Shown piece by piece: positions 54,495 through 64,000 of a DNA stretch of 64,000 bases. Location: assembly GCF_001458115.1 (NCBI RefSeq), contig NZ_CZRP01000011.1, forward strand, positions 496,001 to 560,000. Direction: 5' to 3'. Each line of letters starts with the position of its first letter. Within the stretch, counting starts at the first letter, position 1. A model generated the notes under the pieces. It made no database searches. It was given only the letters and a program-made list of their open reading frames with translations, and was not told the origin of the DNA. Source of the stretch: Gracilibacillus massiliensis. Its GTDB lineage: Bacteria; Bacillota; Bacilli; Bacillales; Amphibacillaceae. The translations under genes were made by a program, and so were the position numbers.

Positions 54495-54529
54495 TGCGTA
54501 TTAAGCATTGTGGTAATTTTGAAACCAGT

Positions 54530-54965
54530 AATGTGTCAAAATGGCGCTCCGGCCGATTACTTCGCTTTCCGCGGGGACGGCTTCAGCTAATTTTTCAAAA
54601 TAAAATTAATTTTATTTTGAAAAATGGATCTTCAGCTCGCCCTGTTCCCGCAGGAGTCTTCGCAATCGGCCTCCGCTATTTGAATAATTCAACAATGTTT
54701 GTACCAGCTAGCATTTTGAACTTTTAAGCCAAGTAACGAATTCTTCAAATGATAGAAATATCAATAAGCATCCCTCATGCAAGCGTTGTAGAATATCAAA
54801 GTAGCGTAGGCGTCCGCTTCAACTCCTACGGCATGTTTTTATCCGAAGATCCACTTTGGTAAGCGGTTTTTGCTTACTAAAGTTAGCTGAGGAGAAAAAG
54901 CCGTGGAAAGGGGAGCGGACAAGCCGCAGCGTTTTCTAAGCACATACATATTGTCAAAATTACCT
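54530..54965. repeat. Composite inverted repeat II
   Basis: It occupies most of the gap between prfC and uvrB; no gene is seen. The left arm has CTTTCCGCGGGGACGGCTTC, CAGCTAATTTTTC and AAAAATGGATCTTCAG; the right arm (54790-54960) is the inverted relative with GAAGATCCACTTTGG and AAAGTTAGCTGAGGAG. The right arm is more than 80 percent similar by eye to that of composite III. Confidence 0.8.
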
Positions 54966-55072
54966 CATCATTTGGATCTTATTTTTTATCCTCCTTCAAA
55001 TTAATTACATCATATCTTTTTAACATCCTGACAGCTTTGGTTATAATGTAGAAAGAGTTAAGAAATCAAAAA

Positions 55073-55086
55073 CGAATATTTGTTCG
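55073..55086 (+). promoter_or_regulatory. LexA-like SOS box upstream of uvrB
   Basis: CGAATATTTGTTCG differs from the Bacillus LexA (DinR) box CGAACNNNNGTTCG at one position. It overlaps the likely -35 region of a promoter with TATACT at 55107-55112. SOS control of uvrBA is established in Bacillus. Confidence 0.65.
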
Positions 55087-55142
55087 CTTTTTTATAAAAT
55101 ATAGTGTATACTATTTCTAGCAAAAAGAACGGAGGAATTGAT

Positions 55143-57128
55143 TTGGAACAACAAACCTTTTCTTTACAGGCCCCCTATCAACCCCAAGGTGATCAGCCTG
55201 GTGCGATAAAAGAGTTAGTTACGGGTGTCAAACAAAACAAACGCCACCAGACCCTACTTGGTGCAACAGGTACGGGTAAGACATTTACCATATCCAATGT
55301 GGTCACAGAAATCAATAAACCAACATTAGTGATCGCTCACAATAAAACGTTGGCTGGTCAATTATATAGTGAATTCAAAGAATTTTTCCCGGATAATGCT
55401 GTCGAATATTTTGTCAGTTATTACGACTATTATCAACCAGAGGCATATGTCCCATCGACAGATACGTTTATTGAAAAAGACGCCAGTGTTAATGATGAGA
55501 TAGATAAGCTACGTCACTCAGCGACCTCATCCCTTTTTGAACGAAATGATGTATTGATTGTCGCTAGTGTTTCATGTATTTATGGTTTAGGTTCACCTGA
55601 AGAATATCGAAACCAAGTCCTGTCACTAAGGGTCGGTATGGAAAAAGATCGTGACCAATTATTACGAGGCCTTGTCGATATTCAATATGCACGGAATGAC
55701 ATTGATTTTCAGCGCGGTACTTTTCGTGTTCGTGGTGATTCGGTTGAAATTATTCCGGCTTCACGTGAAGAACATTGCGTGCGTGTCGAATTTTTCGGTG
55801 ATGAAATTGATCGAATACGTGAAGTAGACGCATTAACAGGAGAAATTATCGGTGACCGTGAGCATATTGCTATCTTCCCAGCATCCCACTTCGTCACTGG
55901 AGAAGAAAAATTAAAAAAAGCAATGGTCAATATCAAAACAGAACTAAATGAACAACTAGCAAAATTCCGTGAAGAAGATAAATTATTAGAAGCACAACGC
56001 CTTGAGCAAAGAACCAATTATGATCTCGAAATGATGGAAGAGATGGGCTTTTGCTCAGGGATTGAAAATTACTCACGTCATTTAACATTACGTGAACCGG
56101 GATCAACTCCTTATACGTTAATTGATTATTTTCCGGAGGATTCGTTAATCGTAATTGATGAATCCCATGTTACTTTACCGCAAATTCGTGGTATGTATAA
56201 TGGAGACCAGGCTCGTAAACAAGTATTAGTAGATCATGGGTTTCGCTTACCATCTGCTTTAGATAACCGACCATTAACCTTTGATGAATTTGATCAAAAG
56301 GCGAACCAACTTATTTTTGTTTCAGCGACCCCTGGACCATATGAGTTAGAACATACACCGTACATGACAGAACAAATCATTCGACCGACTGGTTTATTAG
56401 ATCCTGTTGTCGATGTTCGACCAATCGATGGTCAGGTCGATGATCTGATCGGTGAAATTAATAAACGGGTCGATCGCAATGAACGGGTGCTTGTGACAAC
56501 ACTGACCAAAAAAATGTCGGAAGATTTAACCGATTATTTGAAAGAAGTAGGCTTAAAAGTTGCCTATTTGCACTCCGAAATTAAAACGTTGGAACGAATT
56601 GAAGTTATTCGGGATTTACGGGTCGGAAAATACGATGTAATTGTCGGTATTAACCTTTTACGAGAAGGGCTGGATATTCCCGAAGTATCGCTTGTTACGA
56701 TTTTAGATGCTGACAAAGAAGGCTTCCTACGCTCTGAAAGGTCCTTAATTCAGACAATGGGACGTGCTGCCCGTAACGAAAAAGGCATGGTTATCATGTA
56801 TGCGGATAAGATGACCGACTCTATGAAAAAGGCGATTGATGAAACGTATCGTCGTCGTGAAAAACAACAAGCATATAACGAAAAACATGGTATTACACCT
56901 AAAACGATTAACAAAGAAGTACGTGATGTCATCCGTGCCACAATCGCAGCGGAAGATGAAGAGAAATACGAAGGCACAGCAAAAAAAGTCAAAGAAATGA
57001 CCAAAAAAGAAAAACAAGCGTTAATCGAAAAAATGGAAGCCGAAATGAAACAAGCGGCTCGCGACCTCGACTTCGAGCGAGCGGCAGAGCTGCGTGATGC
57101 TGTATTAGAATTGAAAGCAGAAGGGTGA
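55143..57128 (+). CDS. uvrB: Excinuclease ABC subunit B
   Basis: A 661-residue helicase-like subunit of nucleotide excision repair. Walker A is GATGTGKT, the beta-hairpin region [12 protein letters not shown], helicase motifs VSATPGPYE and [13 protein letters not shown], and the C-terminal UvrC-binding UVR domain ([18 protein letters not shown]). The TTG at 55143 follows ACGGAGGAATTGAT and gives the length of B. subtilis UvrB; the open frame to 55104 runs through the promoter. It ends 5 bp before uvrA. Confidence 0.97.
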   Translation: MEQQTFSLQAPYQPQGDQPGAIKELVTGVKQNKRHQTLLGATGTGKTFTISNVVTEINKPTLVIAHNKTLAGQLYSEFKEFFPDNAVEYFVSYYDYYQPEAYVPSTDTFIEKDASVNDEIDKLRHSATSSLFERNDVLIVASVSCIYGLGSPEEYRNQVLSLRVGMEKDRDQLLRGLVDIQYARNDIDFQRGTFRVRGDSVEIIPASREEHCVRVEFFGDEIDRIREVDALTGEIIGDREHIAIFPASHFVTGEEKLKKAMVNIKTELNEQLAKFREEDKLLEAQRLEQRTNYDLEMMEEMGFCSGIENYSRHLTLREPGSTPYTLIDYFPEDSLIVIDESHVTLPQIRGMYNGDQARKQVLVDHGFRLPSALDNRPLTFDEFDQKANQLIFVSATPGPYELEHTPYMTEQIIRPTGLLDPVVDVRPIDGQVDDLIGEINKRVDRNERVLVTTLTKKMSEDLTDYLKEVGLKVAYLHSEIKTLERIEVIRDLRVGKYDVIVGINLLREGLDIPEVSLVTILDADKEGFLRSERSLIQTMGRAARNEKGMVIMYADKMTDSMKKAIDETYRRREKQQAYNEKHGITPKTINKEVRDVIRATIAAEDEEKYEGTAKKVKEMTKKEKQALIEKMEAEMKQAARDLDFERAAELRDAVLELKAEG

Positions 57129-57133
57129 ATCTA

Positions 57134-59989
57134 ATGGCTAGAAAAAGCATTTCGATAAAAGGTGCTCGTGCACATAATTTAAAAAATCTATCAATCGATA
57201 TTCCGAAAGACAAGCTAGTCGTTCTGACTGGTTTGTCTGGGTCTGGTAAATCATCTTTAGCTTTTGATACGATTTATGCAGAAGGTCAAAGACGATATGT
57301 TGAATCATTGTCAGCATATGCTCGCCAATTTCTCGGACAAATGGATAAACCGGATGTTGATTCGATTGAAGGTTTATCACCGGCGATTTCGATTGATCAG
57401 AAAACAACCAGTCGAAATCCAAGATCAACAGTCGGGACCGTAACGGAAATCTATGACTACATGCGTTTACTTTTTGCCAGAATTGGTCATCCAATTTGTC
57501 CGATTCACGGTGAAGAAATTACTTCTCAAACGGTAGAGCAAATGGTGGATCGTATCCTTGCTTATCCGGAACGTACGAAATTACAAATACTTGCACCAGT
57601 TGTGTCAGGACGAAAAGGGACACATGTTAAAGTATTAGAAGACTTACAAAAAGAAGGCTATATTCGTCTGCGTATTGATGATGAGATGCGTGAAATTAGT
57701 GATGATATCCAATTAGATAAAAACAAAAAACATTCGATCGAAGTAGTGATTGATCGAATCGTCGTGAAAGAAGGCATTGCAGGCCGTCTTTCTGATTCAT
57801 TAGAAACAGCTTTAAAACTGGGTGATGGTAAAGTAATTGTCGATGTTATCGATGATGAAGAATTGTTATTTAGTGAAAATCACGCATGTCCGATTTGTGG
57901 ATTTTCGATTGATGAATTAGAACCAAGATTATTCTCTTTTAATAGTCCGTGGGGAGCTTGTCAGACCTGTGATGGTTTAGGTTCACAATTAAAAGTAGAT
58001 GTCGACCTTGTGATTCCAAATAAGGAGTTAACGTTAAATCAAGGTGCCATCGTGCCATGGGAACCAATTAGTTCACAGTATTACCCACAATTATTAAAAA
58101 GTGTATGTAAACATTTCAAGATTGATATGGATGTACCAGTTAAGAAGCTAACCAAAAAGCAATTAGATAAAATTTTGCATGGAAGTGGAAAAGAAAAGAT
58201 CGAATTCAATTACGAAAATGAATACGGTATGAAGCGTGAGACCTCGATATTCTTTGAAGGAGTACTAAATAATATTGCTCGTCGTTATCGGGAAACGTCA
58301 TCCGATTTTATCCGTGAACAGATGGAAAAATATATGGCGAACACAGCATGCCCAAGTTGTAACGGTTATCGTTTGAAAGAAGAGGCACTAGCAATAAAAG
58401 TGAACGATCTGCATATTGGCCAAGTAACCGAAATGTCAGTTACGGAAGCAAATAACTTTTTTGCTACGCTTTCGTTATCCGAAAAAGAAAAACAAATTGC
58501 AGCAATGATTGTCCGCGAGTTAGATGATCGCTTAAGCTTTTTACAAAACGTAGGTTTAGATTATTTAACCTTATCACGTTCAGCAGGTTCTCTGTCTGGG
58601 GGAGAAGCACAGCGAATTCGTTTAGCAACTCAAATTGGCTCTGCACTAACAGGTGTTTTATATGTGTTAGATGAACCGTCAATTGGACTTCATCAACGGG
58701 ATAATGATCGTTTGATTCAAACATTAGAAAGAATGCGCGACTTAGGTAATACCCTTATTGTCGTCGAACATGATGAAGATACGATGCTTGCGGCCGATTA
58801 TTTAATTGATATCGGACCTGGTGCTGGAGAACATGGTGGTGAAATTATCGCCCAAGGTACACCGAATCAAGTGAAGAAGAAGAAAAAATCTTTAACCGGA
58901 CAATATCTGTCAGGTGAGAAATTTATTTCAGTGCCAGCAAGGCGCCATGAAAATGATGGTCGCTATCTTGAAATTATTGGTGCAGAAGAAAACAATTTAA
59001 AAAACGTTGATGTAAAGATTCCGATCGGTATTTATACGGCAGTTACAGGAGTCTCGGGCTCAGGAAAAAGTAGTTTAATTAATGAAATTTTGCATAAAAG
59101 TTTGGCAGCTAATCTACATCGCGCGAAACAAAAGCCTGGTAAGCATAAAGAAATAAAAGGAATCGAACATCTAGAAAAGGTAATCGATATTAATCAATCA
59201 CCAATTGGCAGAACACCTAGATCGAATCCGGCCACGTATACGGGAATGTTCGATGATATTCGTGATGTTTTTGCCCAAACTAATGAAGCGAAAATTCGCG
59301 GCTACAAGAAAGGTCGTTTTAGTTTCAATGTCAAGGGTGGACGCTGTGAAGCTTGTCGCGGTGACGGTATTATTAAAATCGAAATGCACTTTTTACCTGA
59401 CGTTTATGTACCTTGTGAAGTATGTGACGGTAAACGATACAACCGTGAAACCTTAGAAGTGAAATATAAAGGTAAAAATATTGCGGATGTATTAGATATG
59501 ACGATCGAAGAAGCATTAAAATTCTTTGAAAATATCCCGAAGATTAAACGAAAAGTAGAAACGGTTTATGATGTAGGGTTGGGGTATGTTCGACTTGGAC
59601 AACCTGCCACAACATTGTCTGGTGGGGAAGCCCAGCGTGTAAAATTAGCAAGTGAGCTCCATCGCCGTTCCAATGGTAAATCACTCTATATATTAGACGA
59701 GCCAACGACTGGGTTGCATATTGATGATATTTCCAGATTGTTAGTTGTGATTCAAAGGTTAGTCGATAACGGCGATACCGTAATTATCATTGAACACAAC
59801 TTAGACGTGATCAAAGCCTCTGATTATATTATCGATCTCGGTCCAGAAGGTGGCGACGGCGGAGGGACGATTGTTGCGACAGGTACACCAGAACAAGTTG
59901 CTGAAGTTAAAGAGTCCCATACAGGCAGATATCTTAAGCCAATTTTAGAAAGAGACAAGAAACGAATGGAAGCTAAGATTAATAGTTAA
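57134..59989 (+). CDS. uvrA: Excinuclease ABC subunit A
   Basis: A 951-residue damage-recognition ATPase with two ABC modules. The first Walker A is [13 protein letters not shown] and the second [12 protein letters not shown]; both signature motifs ([14 protein letters not shown] and [14 protein letters not shown]) are present. Zinc sites are CPICGFS with CQTC, and [11 protein letters not shown] with CEVC. I start at ATG 57134 ([18 protein letters not shown]) behind GAAGGGTGAA; a GTG at 57125 lies within that site. Transcribed with uvrB. Confidence 0.97.
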   Translation: MARKSISIKGARAHNLKNLSIDIPKDKLVVLTGLSGSGKSSLAFDTIYAEGQRRYVESLSAYARQFLGQMDKPDVDSIEGLSPAISIDQKTTSRNPRSTVGTVTEIYDYMRLLFARIGHPICPIHGEEITSQTVEQMVDRILAYPERTKLQILAPVVSGRKGTHVKVLEDLQKEGYIRLRIDDEMREISDDIQLDKNKKHSIEVVIDRIVVKEGIAGRLSDSLETALKLGDGKVIVDVIDDEELLFSENHACPICGFSIDELEPRLFSFNSPWGACQTCDGLGSQLKVDVDLVIPNKELTLNQGAIVPWEPISSQYYPQLLKSVCKHFKIDMDVPVKKLTKKQLDKILHGSGKEKIEFNYENEYGMKRETSIFFEGVLNNIARRYRETSSDFIREQMEKYMANTACPSCNGYRLKEEALAIKVNDLHIGQVTEMSVTEANNFFATLSLSEKEKQIAAMIVRELDDRLSFLQNVGLDYLTLSRSAGSLSGGEAQRIRLATQIGSALTGVLYVLDEPSIGLHQRDNDRLIQTLERMRDLGNTLIVVEHDEDTMLAADYLIDIGPGAGEHGGEIIAQGTPNQVKKKKKSLTGQYLSGEKFISVPARRHENDGRYLEIIGAEENNLKNVDVKIPIGIYTAVTGVSGSGKSSLINEILHKSLAANLHRAKQKPGKHKEIKGIEHLEKVIDINQSPIGRTPRSNPATYTGMFDDIRDVFAQTNEAKIRGYKKGRFSFNVKGGRCEACRGDGIIKIEMHFLPDVYVPCEVCDGKRYNRETLEVKYKGKNIADVLDMTIEEALKFFENIPKIKRKVETVYDVGLGYVRLGQPATTLSGGEAQRVKLASELHRRSNGKSLYILDEPTTGLHIDDISRLLVVIQRLVDNGDTVIIIEHNLDVIKASDYIIDLGPEGGDGGGTIVATGTPEQVAEVKESHTGRYLKPILERDKKRMEAKINS

Positions 59990-60022
59990 TTAAAGTTTGA
60001 GTAAGAAATATTATCCTATTTT

Positions 60023-60059
60023 GGAGTACAATTCGCGTTGAGGTTGTACTCCTTTTTTT
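60023..60059 (+). terminator. Terminator of uvrBA
   Basis: GGAGTACAA (60023-60031) and TTGTACTCC (60044-60052) with seven following Ts. Confidence 0.92.
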
Positions 60060-60178
60060 ATTTGACAAAAGTTAACGTTTTTCAACAGTGTAAAACAATT
60101 TTTTATGGAGTAATTGGAATATTATGCTATTATCGAAGTGGGATACTTATTCATTCATTTAAAAAGGAGTGGTTAATA

Positions 60179-60472
60179 ATGAGTGGGGCACTTTATTTCA
60201 TTGGTGGGTTTTTAATCATAGTTAGTGTCATATCAGGGGTGTTTTCAGGTTCGCTCTTGGGTTTCATTATTTGTTCAATCGGAGGAGTCGTTGTTGGATC
60301 TCTGCTATTTGCTTTATCTCAAATCAATGATAATCAGTTAAAGATTTTGTATCAATTGCAATTACATAATGAATTTACTAGACAGCTTCACACAAAAACA
60401 ATCAAATGTCCAAATTGCGACTATGAATATGATGATCAACTTACCTCATGTCCCAATTGTGGGAATAGATAA
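60179..60472 (+). CDS. Small membrane protein with C-terminal zinc ribbon
   Basis: A 97-residue protein. Two hydrophobic segments (residues ~4-22 and ~26-48) are followed by a short helical linker and CPNCDYEYDDQLTSCPNCG, a four-Cys zinc ribbon. The start at ATG 60179 follows AAAAAGGAGTGG; the longer frame from 60038 begins inside the uvrA terminator. No family recognised. It is flanked by terminators, so it is probably monocistronic. Confidence 0.8.
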   Translation: MSGALYFIGGFLIIVSVISGVFSGSLLGFIICSIGGVVVGSLLFALSQINDNQLKILYQLQLHNEFTRQLHTKTIKCPNCDYEYDDQLTSCPNCGNR

Positions 60473-60512
60473 TCAAAATGAAGGGACTTCAAGTAGAAAA
60501 GGTAAGTATTTT

Positions 60513-60539
60513 AAAAACGCTCGATTTTGAGCGTTTTTT
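60513..60539 (+). terminator. Terminator after the zinc-ribbon gene
   Basis: AAAACGCTC and GAGCGTTTT with a 6-nt loop, followed by Ts. Confidence 0.88.
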
Positions 60540-60674
60540 GATTAATATTGAAAGTTGATGGTATTACAAATAGAAAACAGTATATAAACTTTACAAGTCG
60601 GTCTGTCTAACAAGAACTTCTGCTTATACTATGCTAAAATAGATATGAATGTAGGAAGAGGAGGCATCTTACTT

Positions 60675-61028
60675 ATGGAACCAATTGAAATAAATCATTT
60701 GCAAAAACTGATCGATCAACATGCCAATAAAGAAGTCTATGTACATTTGGAAACAACCAATGGAGCATATGCTAGTCACTTTAACCAAGATGCATACAAC
60801 GTTGGTGCGTTTATCAGAAATGCTAAAGTAACTTATCAACGCGGGAAAGTCGTAGGTGCTGGCACAACTTATCGAGTTGGTCTTAAGTTAGATATTGGCT
60901 GGATTTATGCAGAAGGTGTTAACCAATATGAAGTAGATGACAATAATAAACTATTAATGGCGGGCCATGACCGGGAAGGGCGTTTAATGGTTGCCTTACA
61001 AATAAGTGAAACACCATTTAATTATTAA
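60675..61028 (+). CDS. yojF: YojF-family protein (DUF1806)
   Basis: A 117-residue protein MEPIEINHLQKLIDQHANKE, with KVTYQRGKVVGAGTTYRVGL and GWIYAEGVNQYEVD, matching YojF. The start at ATG 60675 follows GAGGAGGCATC; the frame to 60645 is unsupported. In Bacillus yojF lies next to yojG (bshB2), as here (18 bp apart), so it is linked to bacillithiol metabolism, but its own activity is unknown. Confidence 0.9.
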   Translation: MEPIEINHLQKLIDQHANKEVYVHLETTNGAYASHFNQDAYNVGAFIRNAKVTYQRGKVVGAGTTYRVGLKLDIGWIYAEGVNQYEVDDNNKLLMAGHDREGRLMVALQISETPFNY

Positions 61029-61046
61029 TATGAAGGAGGAATTATA

Positions 61047-61703
61047 GTGACAGAACATGTTGTAGTAATTTATCCACATCCAGATGATGAAGCGTTTGGA
61101 GCATCTGGCACGATCACAGCATTCCGTGAACAAGGGATTCCGGTTACATATTTATGCGGAACATTAGGTGAGATGGGCCGTAATATGGGCAATCCAACTT
61201 TTGCGACAAGAGAAACATTGCCGGAAATCAGAAAAGCTGAATTGATCAAAGCATGTGAAGTGATGGATGTTCAATTAGAAATGTTAGGGTATCGTGACAA
61301 AACCTTAGAATTTGAGTCGACCGAAGAGGTTGCGGACCACCTTTTTACGTATTTAGATAAAATAAAGCCATCATTGGTAATTACGCATTATCCTGGACAC
61401 GCTGTCCACCCAGATCACGATGCTTTTGGGGCAGCTGCTATCAGAGCTGTGGAGAAATTTTCTGCGGATCAACGTCCAACTGTTTGGGCGCAAGCGATCA
61501 GTAGAACCCATGTAGAGGAAATCGGTGAACCAGATATCCAAAAAGATGTAGAATCTGTCTTTCATAAGAAGTTCGAAACAATCATGGCGCATAAATCACA
61601 AGCAGATGGCATGCTAGCAAAAATGAAGCAAGAAGAAGAAGATTTGGAAGAGGCCGCCAAACAATGGTTAGGGGTAGAATCTTTCTATACTTGGAAATTT
61701 TGA
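61047..61703 (+). CDS. bshB2: Bacillithiol biosynthesis deacetylase BshB2
   Basis: A 218-residue LmbE-type zinc deacetylase. YPHPDDEAFG holds the zinc ligands His11 and Asp14 with catalytic Asp13; the third ligand is in HAVHPDHDAFG. It removes the acetyl group from GlcNAc-malate on the path to bacillithiol. The GTG at 61047 follows GAAGGAGGAATTATA. Coupled with yojF. Confidence 0.93.
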   Translation: MTEHVVVIYPHPDDEAFGASGTITAFREQGIPVTYLCGTLGEMGRNMGNPTFATRETLPEIRKAELIKACEVMDVQLEMLGYRDKTLEFESTEEVADHLFTYLDKIKPSLVITHYPGHAVHPDHDAFGAAAIRAVEKFSADQRPTVWAQAISRTHVEEIGEPDIQKDVESVFHKKFETIMAHKSQADGMLAKMKQEEEDLEEAAKQWLGVESFYTWKF

Positions 61704-61807
61704 GACATGGTGAATTATATTTAGACATAGAATGTATCAAAGGTTTATCTTTATCATTTTGTGGAAGAGTATAGAATAGAATGCGCTCAAAAGAGGAGTC
61801 GAATAAA

Positions 61808-62149
61808 ATGCGTTGGATATTATCACTTGTTTTTAATGCTCTAGCATTAATGTTGATTGACTATCTATTTGAAGGGTTTATGATTGATGGGTTTGTTGTA
61901 GCGTTGATTGCTGCTGTTATACTTGCCGTTTTAAATGTGATCGTTAAACCTATTTTAGTCCTCTTGACATTACCAGTCACAATTTTAACGTTAGGTTTGT
62001 TTTTATTTGTGATAAACGCTGTCACCCTATGGCTCACACAAATGTTATTAGGAGACAAATTTACAATTGAAGGCTTCGGAACAGCAATCATTGCAGCCAT
62101 CCTATTCTCGATCATGAATTTAATCATCAACAAAATAATCAAAGACTAG
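61808..62149 (+). CDS. YvlD-like four-helix membrane protein (phage holin family 4 superfamily)
   Basis: A 113-residue protein with four membrane segments (about 4-22, 26-46, 50-72, 86-108). NVIVKPILVLLTLPVTILTL is the family signature. ATG 61808 (MRWILSLVFN) follows AAGAGGAGTCG; the frame to 61781 is longer by nine unsupported codons. YvlD precedes hprK in Bacillus, as here; the other yvl genes (yvlA-C) are absent. Function unknown; LiaR/envelope-stress control is known for yvlB-type neighbours, not shown here. Confidence 0.85.
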   Translation: MRWILSLVFNALALMLIDYLFEGFMIDGFVVALIAAVILAVLNVIVKPILVLLTLPVTILTLGLFLFVINAVTLWLTQMLLGDKFTIEGFGTAIIAAILFSIMNLIINKIIKD

Positions 62150-62179
62150 TGGTTCTGACAAACGAATATTTTAATTTTA

Positions 62180-62228
62180 AAAATCCAAACGATTCGAAAG
62201 GGCTAACCACCGAATCGTTTGGATTTTA
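62180..62228 (+). terminator. Terminator after yvlD
   Basis: AAAATCCAAACGATTCG (62180-62196) and CGAATCGTTTGGATTTT (62211-62227) form a 17-bp stem. The outer 13 bp equal the prfC terminator. Confidence 0.88.
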
Positions 62229-62289
62229 TGCGTAGTAGGAGAATACTGTGCAATAACAGATGAGTAACTATTAGCCAAAGTAGTAATTT

Positions 62290-63585
62290 TGAAATGATTG
62301 ATTTACTAAAAATCCGCTCCGGCTGCCCAGGAGTAGCCGTCAAGGCTGAGAATCTAATGGAGTGAAAGTCTCCTGTCATCAATTGACCGGTTCGGATGAC
62401 TAGTATATCTAATGCGTGGTGAGGTAACGAGTCACGTTCTGCTTGGAAGTAAAAGTCACTGCGGCTCAACTTTACGCAGAGAGAGTATGGGTCGGAACAG
62501 CTAGAGTGGCGAGCAAATCTAGAGGCTAGAAGGCTTTAACGAATACTGCAGCTCCGAAATCGAGCGCCCTTCAGAAGCTGTTGAAGGGATGTCTGTGATG
62601 CGCCGACCTGGTTGGGCAATGGGGAAGGCCGATGTTCTATGGGAAGTAACGGTCAAGAGCACCATAGAAGCAGCCGGAGTAGGGGTTCTGGCATCTAGAG
62701 AGAGATTTTCAGAGATAACGACGGGAAAGTCCTACTTCCAGCTGGGATGACAACAACCAGCAAAGACCAACCATATAAGTGACAAGCGAAAATGGTTAGG
62801 AGGATTTAGGATGGACGCATGAGGTCGTAGTAGCGAAGAGGAAAGGGTAATGCCTTTCTAAGCTTATGGAATGAAGCTTCTACAAAGGTAACACCAGAGT
62901 AGAGCGAAGGACCTCTGGGCGACTGGGCGTCCGTGTCAAAGAATAAACAGAACACAGAGTCTGTTGAATGATTGGCATAAGACTAGCATATAAGTAAACT
63001 TATGTATCAATGGGTGAACATGCGTGTCAGCATTTAAACCTGGGATACATAAGGAAGGCTTATATAGCGATAGAAACCCAGTGTCAGAACCGGACTCGGG
63101 AAATCCGACCGTCCGGGATCGTATGGGGGCTGCAGGAAACGTGGTTCTATTGAATGCGCGCGCCTGCCATCTACCCGACCTTCCCTTTCCGTGGGGTTTT
63201 CCCTTCAGCTAACTTCTTCAAGCACAGAGCGCTTGAAAAGTGGATCTTCAGGGAAAACAATCCCACAGGAGTGATAGTGGGCGGCCTGCGCTAATATATT
63301 TGCTCTACAACTATTGTGACAGCTAACATTATGAGCTGTTAATCCAATCAACAAACTTTTCACATGAGAGAAATGACATAATGCTACCTCATTCCAGCGT
63401 TGTAGAATATCAAATTAGCGCAGGCGTCCGCTTCTACTCCTACGGGATGTTTTTATCCGAAGATCCACTCTGGTAAGCGATCTTTGCTTACCAAAGTTAG
63501 CTGAGGAGAAAAACCCGTGGAAAAAGAAGCGGACAAGCCGTAGCGATTTCTAAGCACACACATCATTTCAAAATTACCACCAAAA
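62290..63585. repeat. Composite inverted repeat III, interrupted by an intron-like insertion
   Basis: The left arm begins AAATCCGCTCCGGCT (to ~62323), is interrupted, and resumes at ~63179 (CTTCCCTTTCCGTGGGG, then CAGCTAACTTC and GAAAAGTGGATCTTCAGG). The right arm (63400-63570) is inverted and nearly matches that of composite II. The gap between yvlD and hprK holds no other gene. 63590-63781 is AT-rich leader of hprK. Confidence 0.8.
62322..63178 (+). ncRNA. ORF-less group II intron-like RNA
   Basis: About 857 bp of G-rich DNA unlike its AT-rich surroundings. Its 5' end (GCTGCCCAGG...) and the hairpin ATGGAGTGAAAGTCTCCTG resemble the GUGUGCCC start and GGGUGAGAGUCCC hairpin of group II introns. 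Near the 3' end, 63087-63120 can fold as domain V: CCGGAC/GTCCGG, a CC bulge, then TCGG/CCGA closed by GAAAT. It ends GCTGCAGG...CTACCCGAC, like domain VI. The usual AGC triad reads AAC, so it may be inactive. No reverse transcriptase gene is present. The ends are approximate. Confidence 0.7.
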
Positions 63586-63781
63586 TTATGATACAGTTTC
63601 CTTCTATTGCGAAATAATCGATATTGCACTGTTCACAATATTTATGTCCTACCCTCTGTTCCATTAAAAATAGCATAAAGTGATGATTTTTTTGGACAAA
63701 TCTGTACTATCTTTTAAAAAAAGTGCTACAATAGTTACATCATGAAGATAAAAAGACGTGATGTGAATAGGGGGCTAAGTA

Positions 63782-64000
63782 ATGGCAAAAGTGCGTACAC
63801 AAGATTTGTTGGATCGTTTTAAAATCGAATTGATTGCAGGTTCAGAAGGTGTGCATCGAGAAATTTTTATGAGTGAAGTATCGCGACCAGGTATTGAACT
63901 CACTGGTTATTTTAAATATTATCCTAAAGATCGATTGCAACTGTTAGGCAAAACAGAATTATCGTATTTCTCTGAGTTAACCAAAGAGGAAAAACAAGAT
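63782..64000 (+). CDS. hprK: HPr kinase/phosphorylase, N-terminal part (runs off the right edge)
   Basis: The first 73 codons, [20 protein letters not shown] then [20 protein letters not shown] and [20 protein letters not shown], match the N-terminal domain of HprK, the sensor enzyme that phosphorylates HPr on Ser46 to start CcpA catabolite control. The ATG follows AGGGGGCTAAGTA. The catalytic P-loop domain is outside the window. Position after uvrA and yvlD follows Bacillus order. Confidence 0.95.
   Translation, partial: MAKVRTQDLLDRFKIELIAGSEGVHREIFMSEVSRPGIELTGYFKYYPKDRLQLLGKTELSYFSELTKEEKQD

Noticed and set aside
63024-63212. A 62-codon ORF near the right end
   Set aside because: It runs across the domain V-like RNA fold into the composite repeat and has no ribosome site; it is better explained as structured RNA.

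Overview
The window is low-G+C Firmicutes DNA, most likely chromosome of a Bacillaceae member of the halotolerant type (Gracilibacillus/Virgibacillus-like). The genus is an inference. The family is well supported by Bacillus-like gene order (hpf-secA-prfB-ftsEX-ctpB-minJ-uvrBA-yvlD-hprK), a tasA/tapA/sipW matrix locus, sigI-rsgI, the bacillithiol gene bshB2, strong AGGAGG ribosome sites and frequent TTG/GTG starts.

Positions 1-6.9 kb are an accessory island. It holds a partial coiled-coil gene, a phage/plasmid-type replication initiator (RepO/DnaD-like) with iteron-like palindromes inside its coding sequence, and a two-gene RloA/RloB-type ATPase module. That module is bracketed by two near-identical copies of a small HTH-like ORF. 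Next come several direct repeats and an MNT/HI0074 nucleotidyltransferase pair whose second gene is frameshifted. Positions 7-19 kb are a mixed region: a PadR-HAAS regulatory pair, a DUF4173 membrane protein, an undecaprenyl-diphosphate-synthase-like gene whose tail is overwritten by a dispersed repeat, asnB, a C39-like peptidase, a remnant zone, a large LPxTA wall-anchored double-esterase protein and an EAL phosphodiesterase.

Positions 19-27 kb are envelope and biofilm genes: a lipoprotein and an acidic secreted protein upstream of sigI-rsgI, then (minus strand) tasA-tapA-sipW plus a wall-anchored TasA-like protein, and a YutJ-type flavin oxidoreductase. Positions 27-31 kb carry a MoxR-DUF58-DUF4129 operon. 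Positions 31-34.4 kb carry a late flagellar cluster (fliD, yjfB, flaG, fliS, fliT) with two sigma-D-like promoters. Positions 35-64 kb are the conserved core: hpf (sigma-B-like promoter), secA, prfB (programmed frameshift), a YitT-family gene, ftsE-ftsX with an adjacent coiled-coil M23 hydrolase, ctpB, minJ, a SWIM-SNF2 helicase (minus), prfC, uvrBA (LexA-like box), yojF-bshB2, yvlD and the start of hprK.

Mobile and repeated DNA is prominent in the core. An IS1634-type element before prfC is flanked by 166-bp direct duplications. Three long composite inverted repeats lie in the largest intergenic gaps, and the third is interrupted by a ~0.86-kb ORF-less group II intron-like RNA. A 51-bp hairpin unit is repeated three times in tandem after ctpB. 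A palindromic GGGGACGGAGC element recurs, mostly at gene 3' ends. All functional calls come from reading the sequence without database searches.
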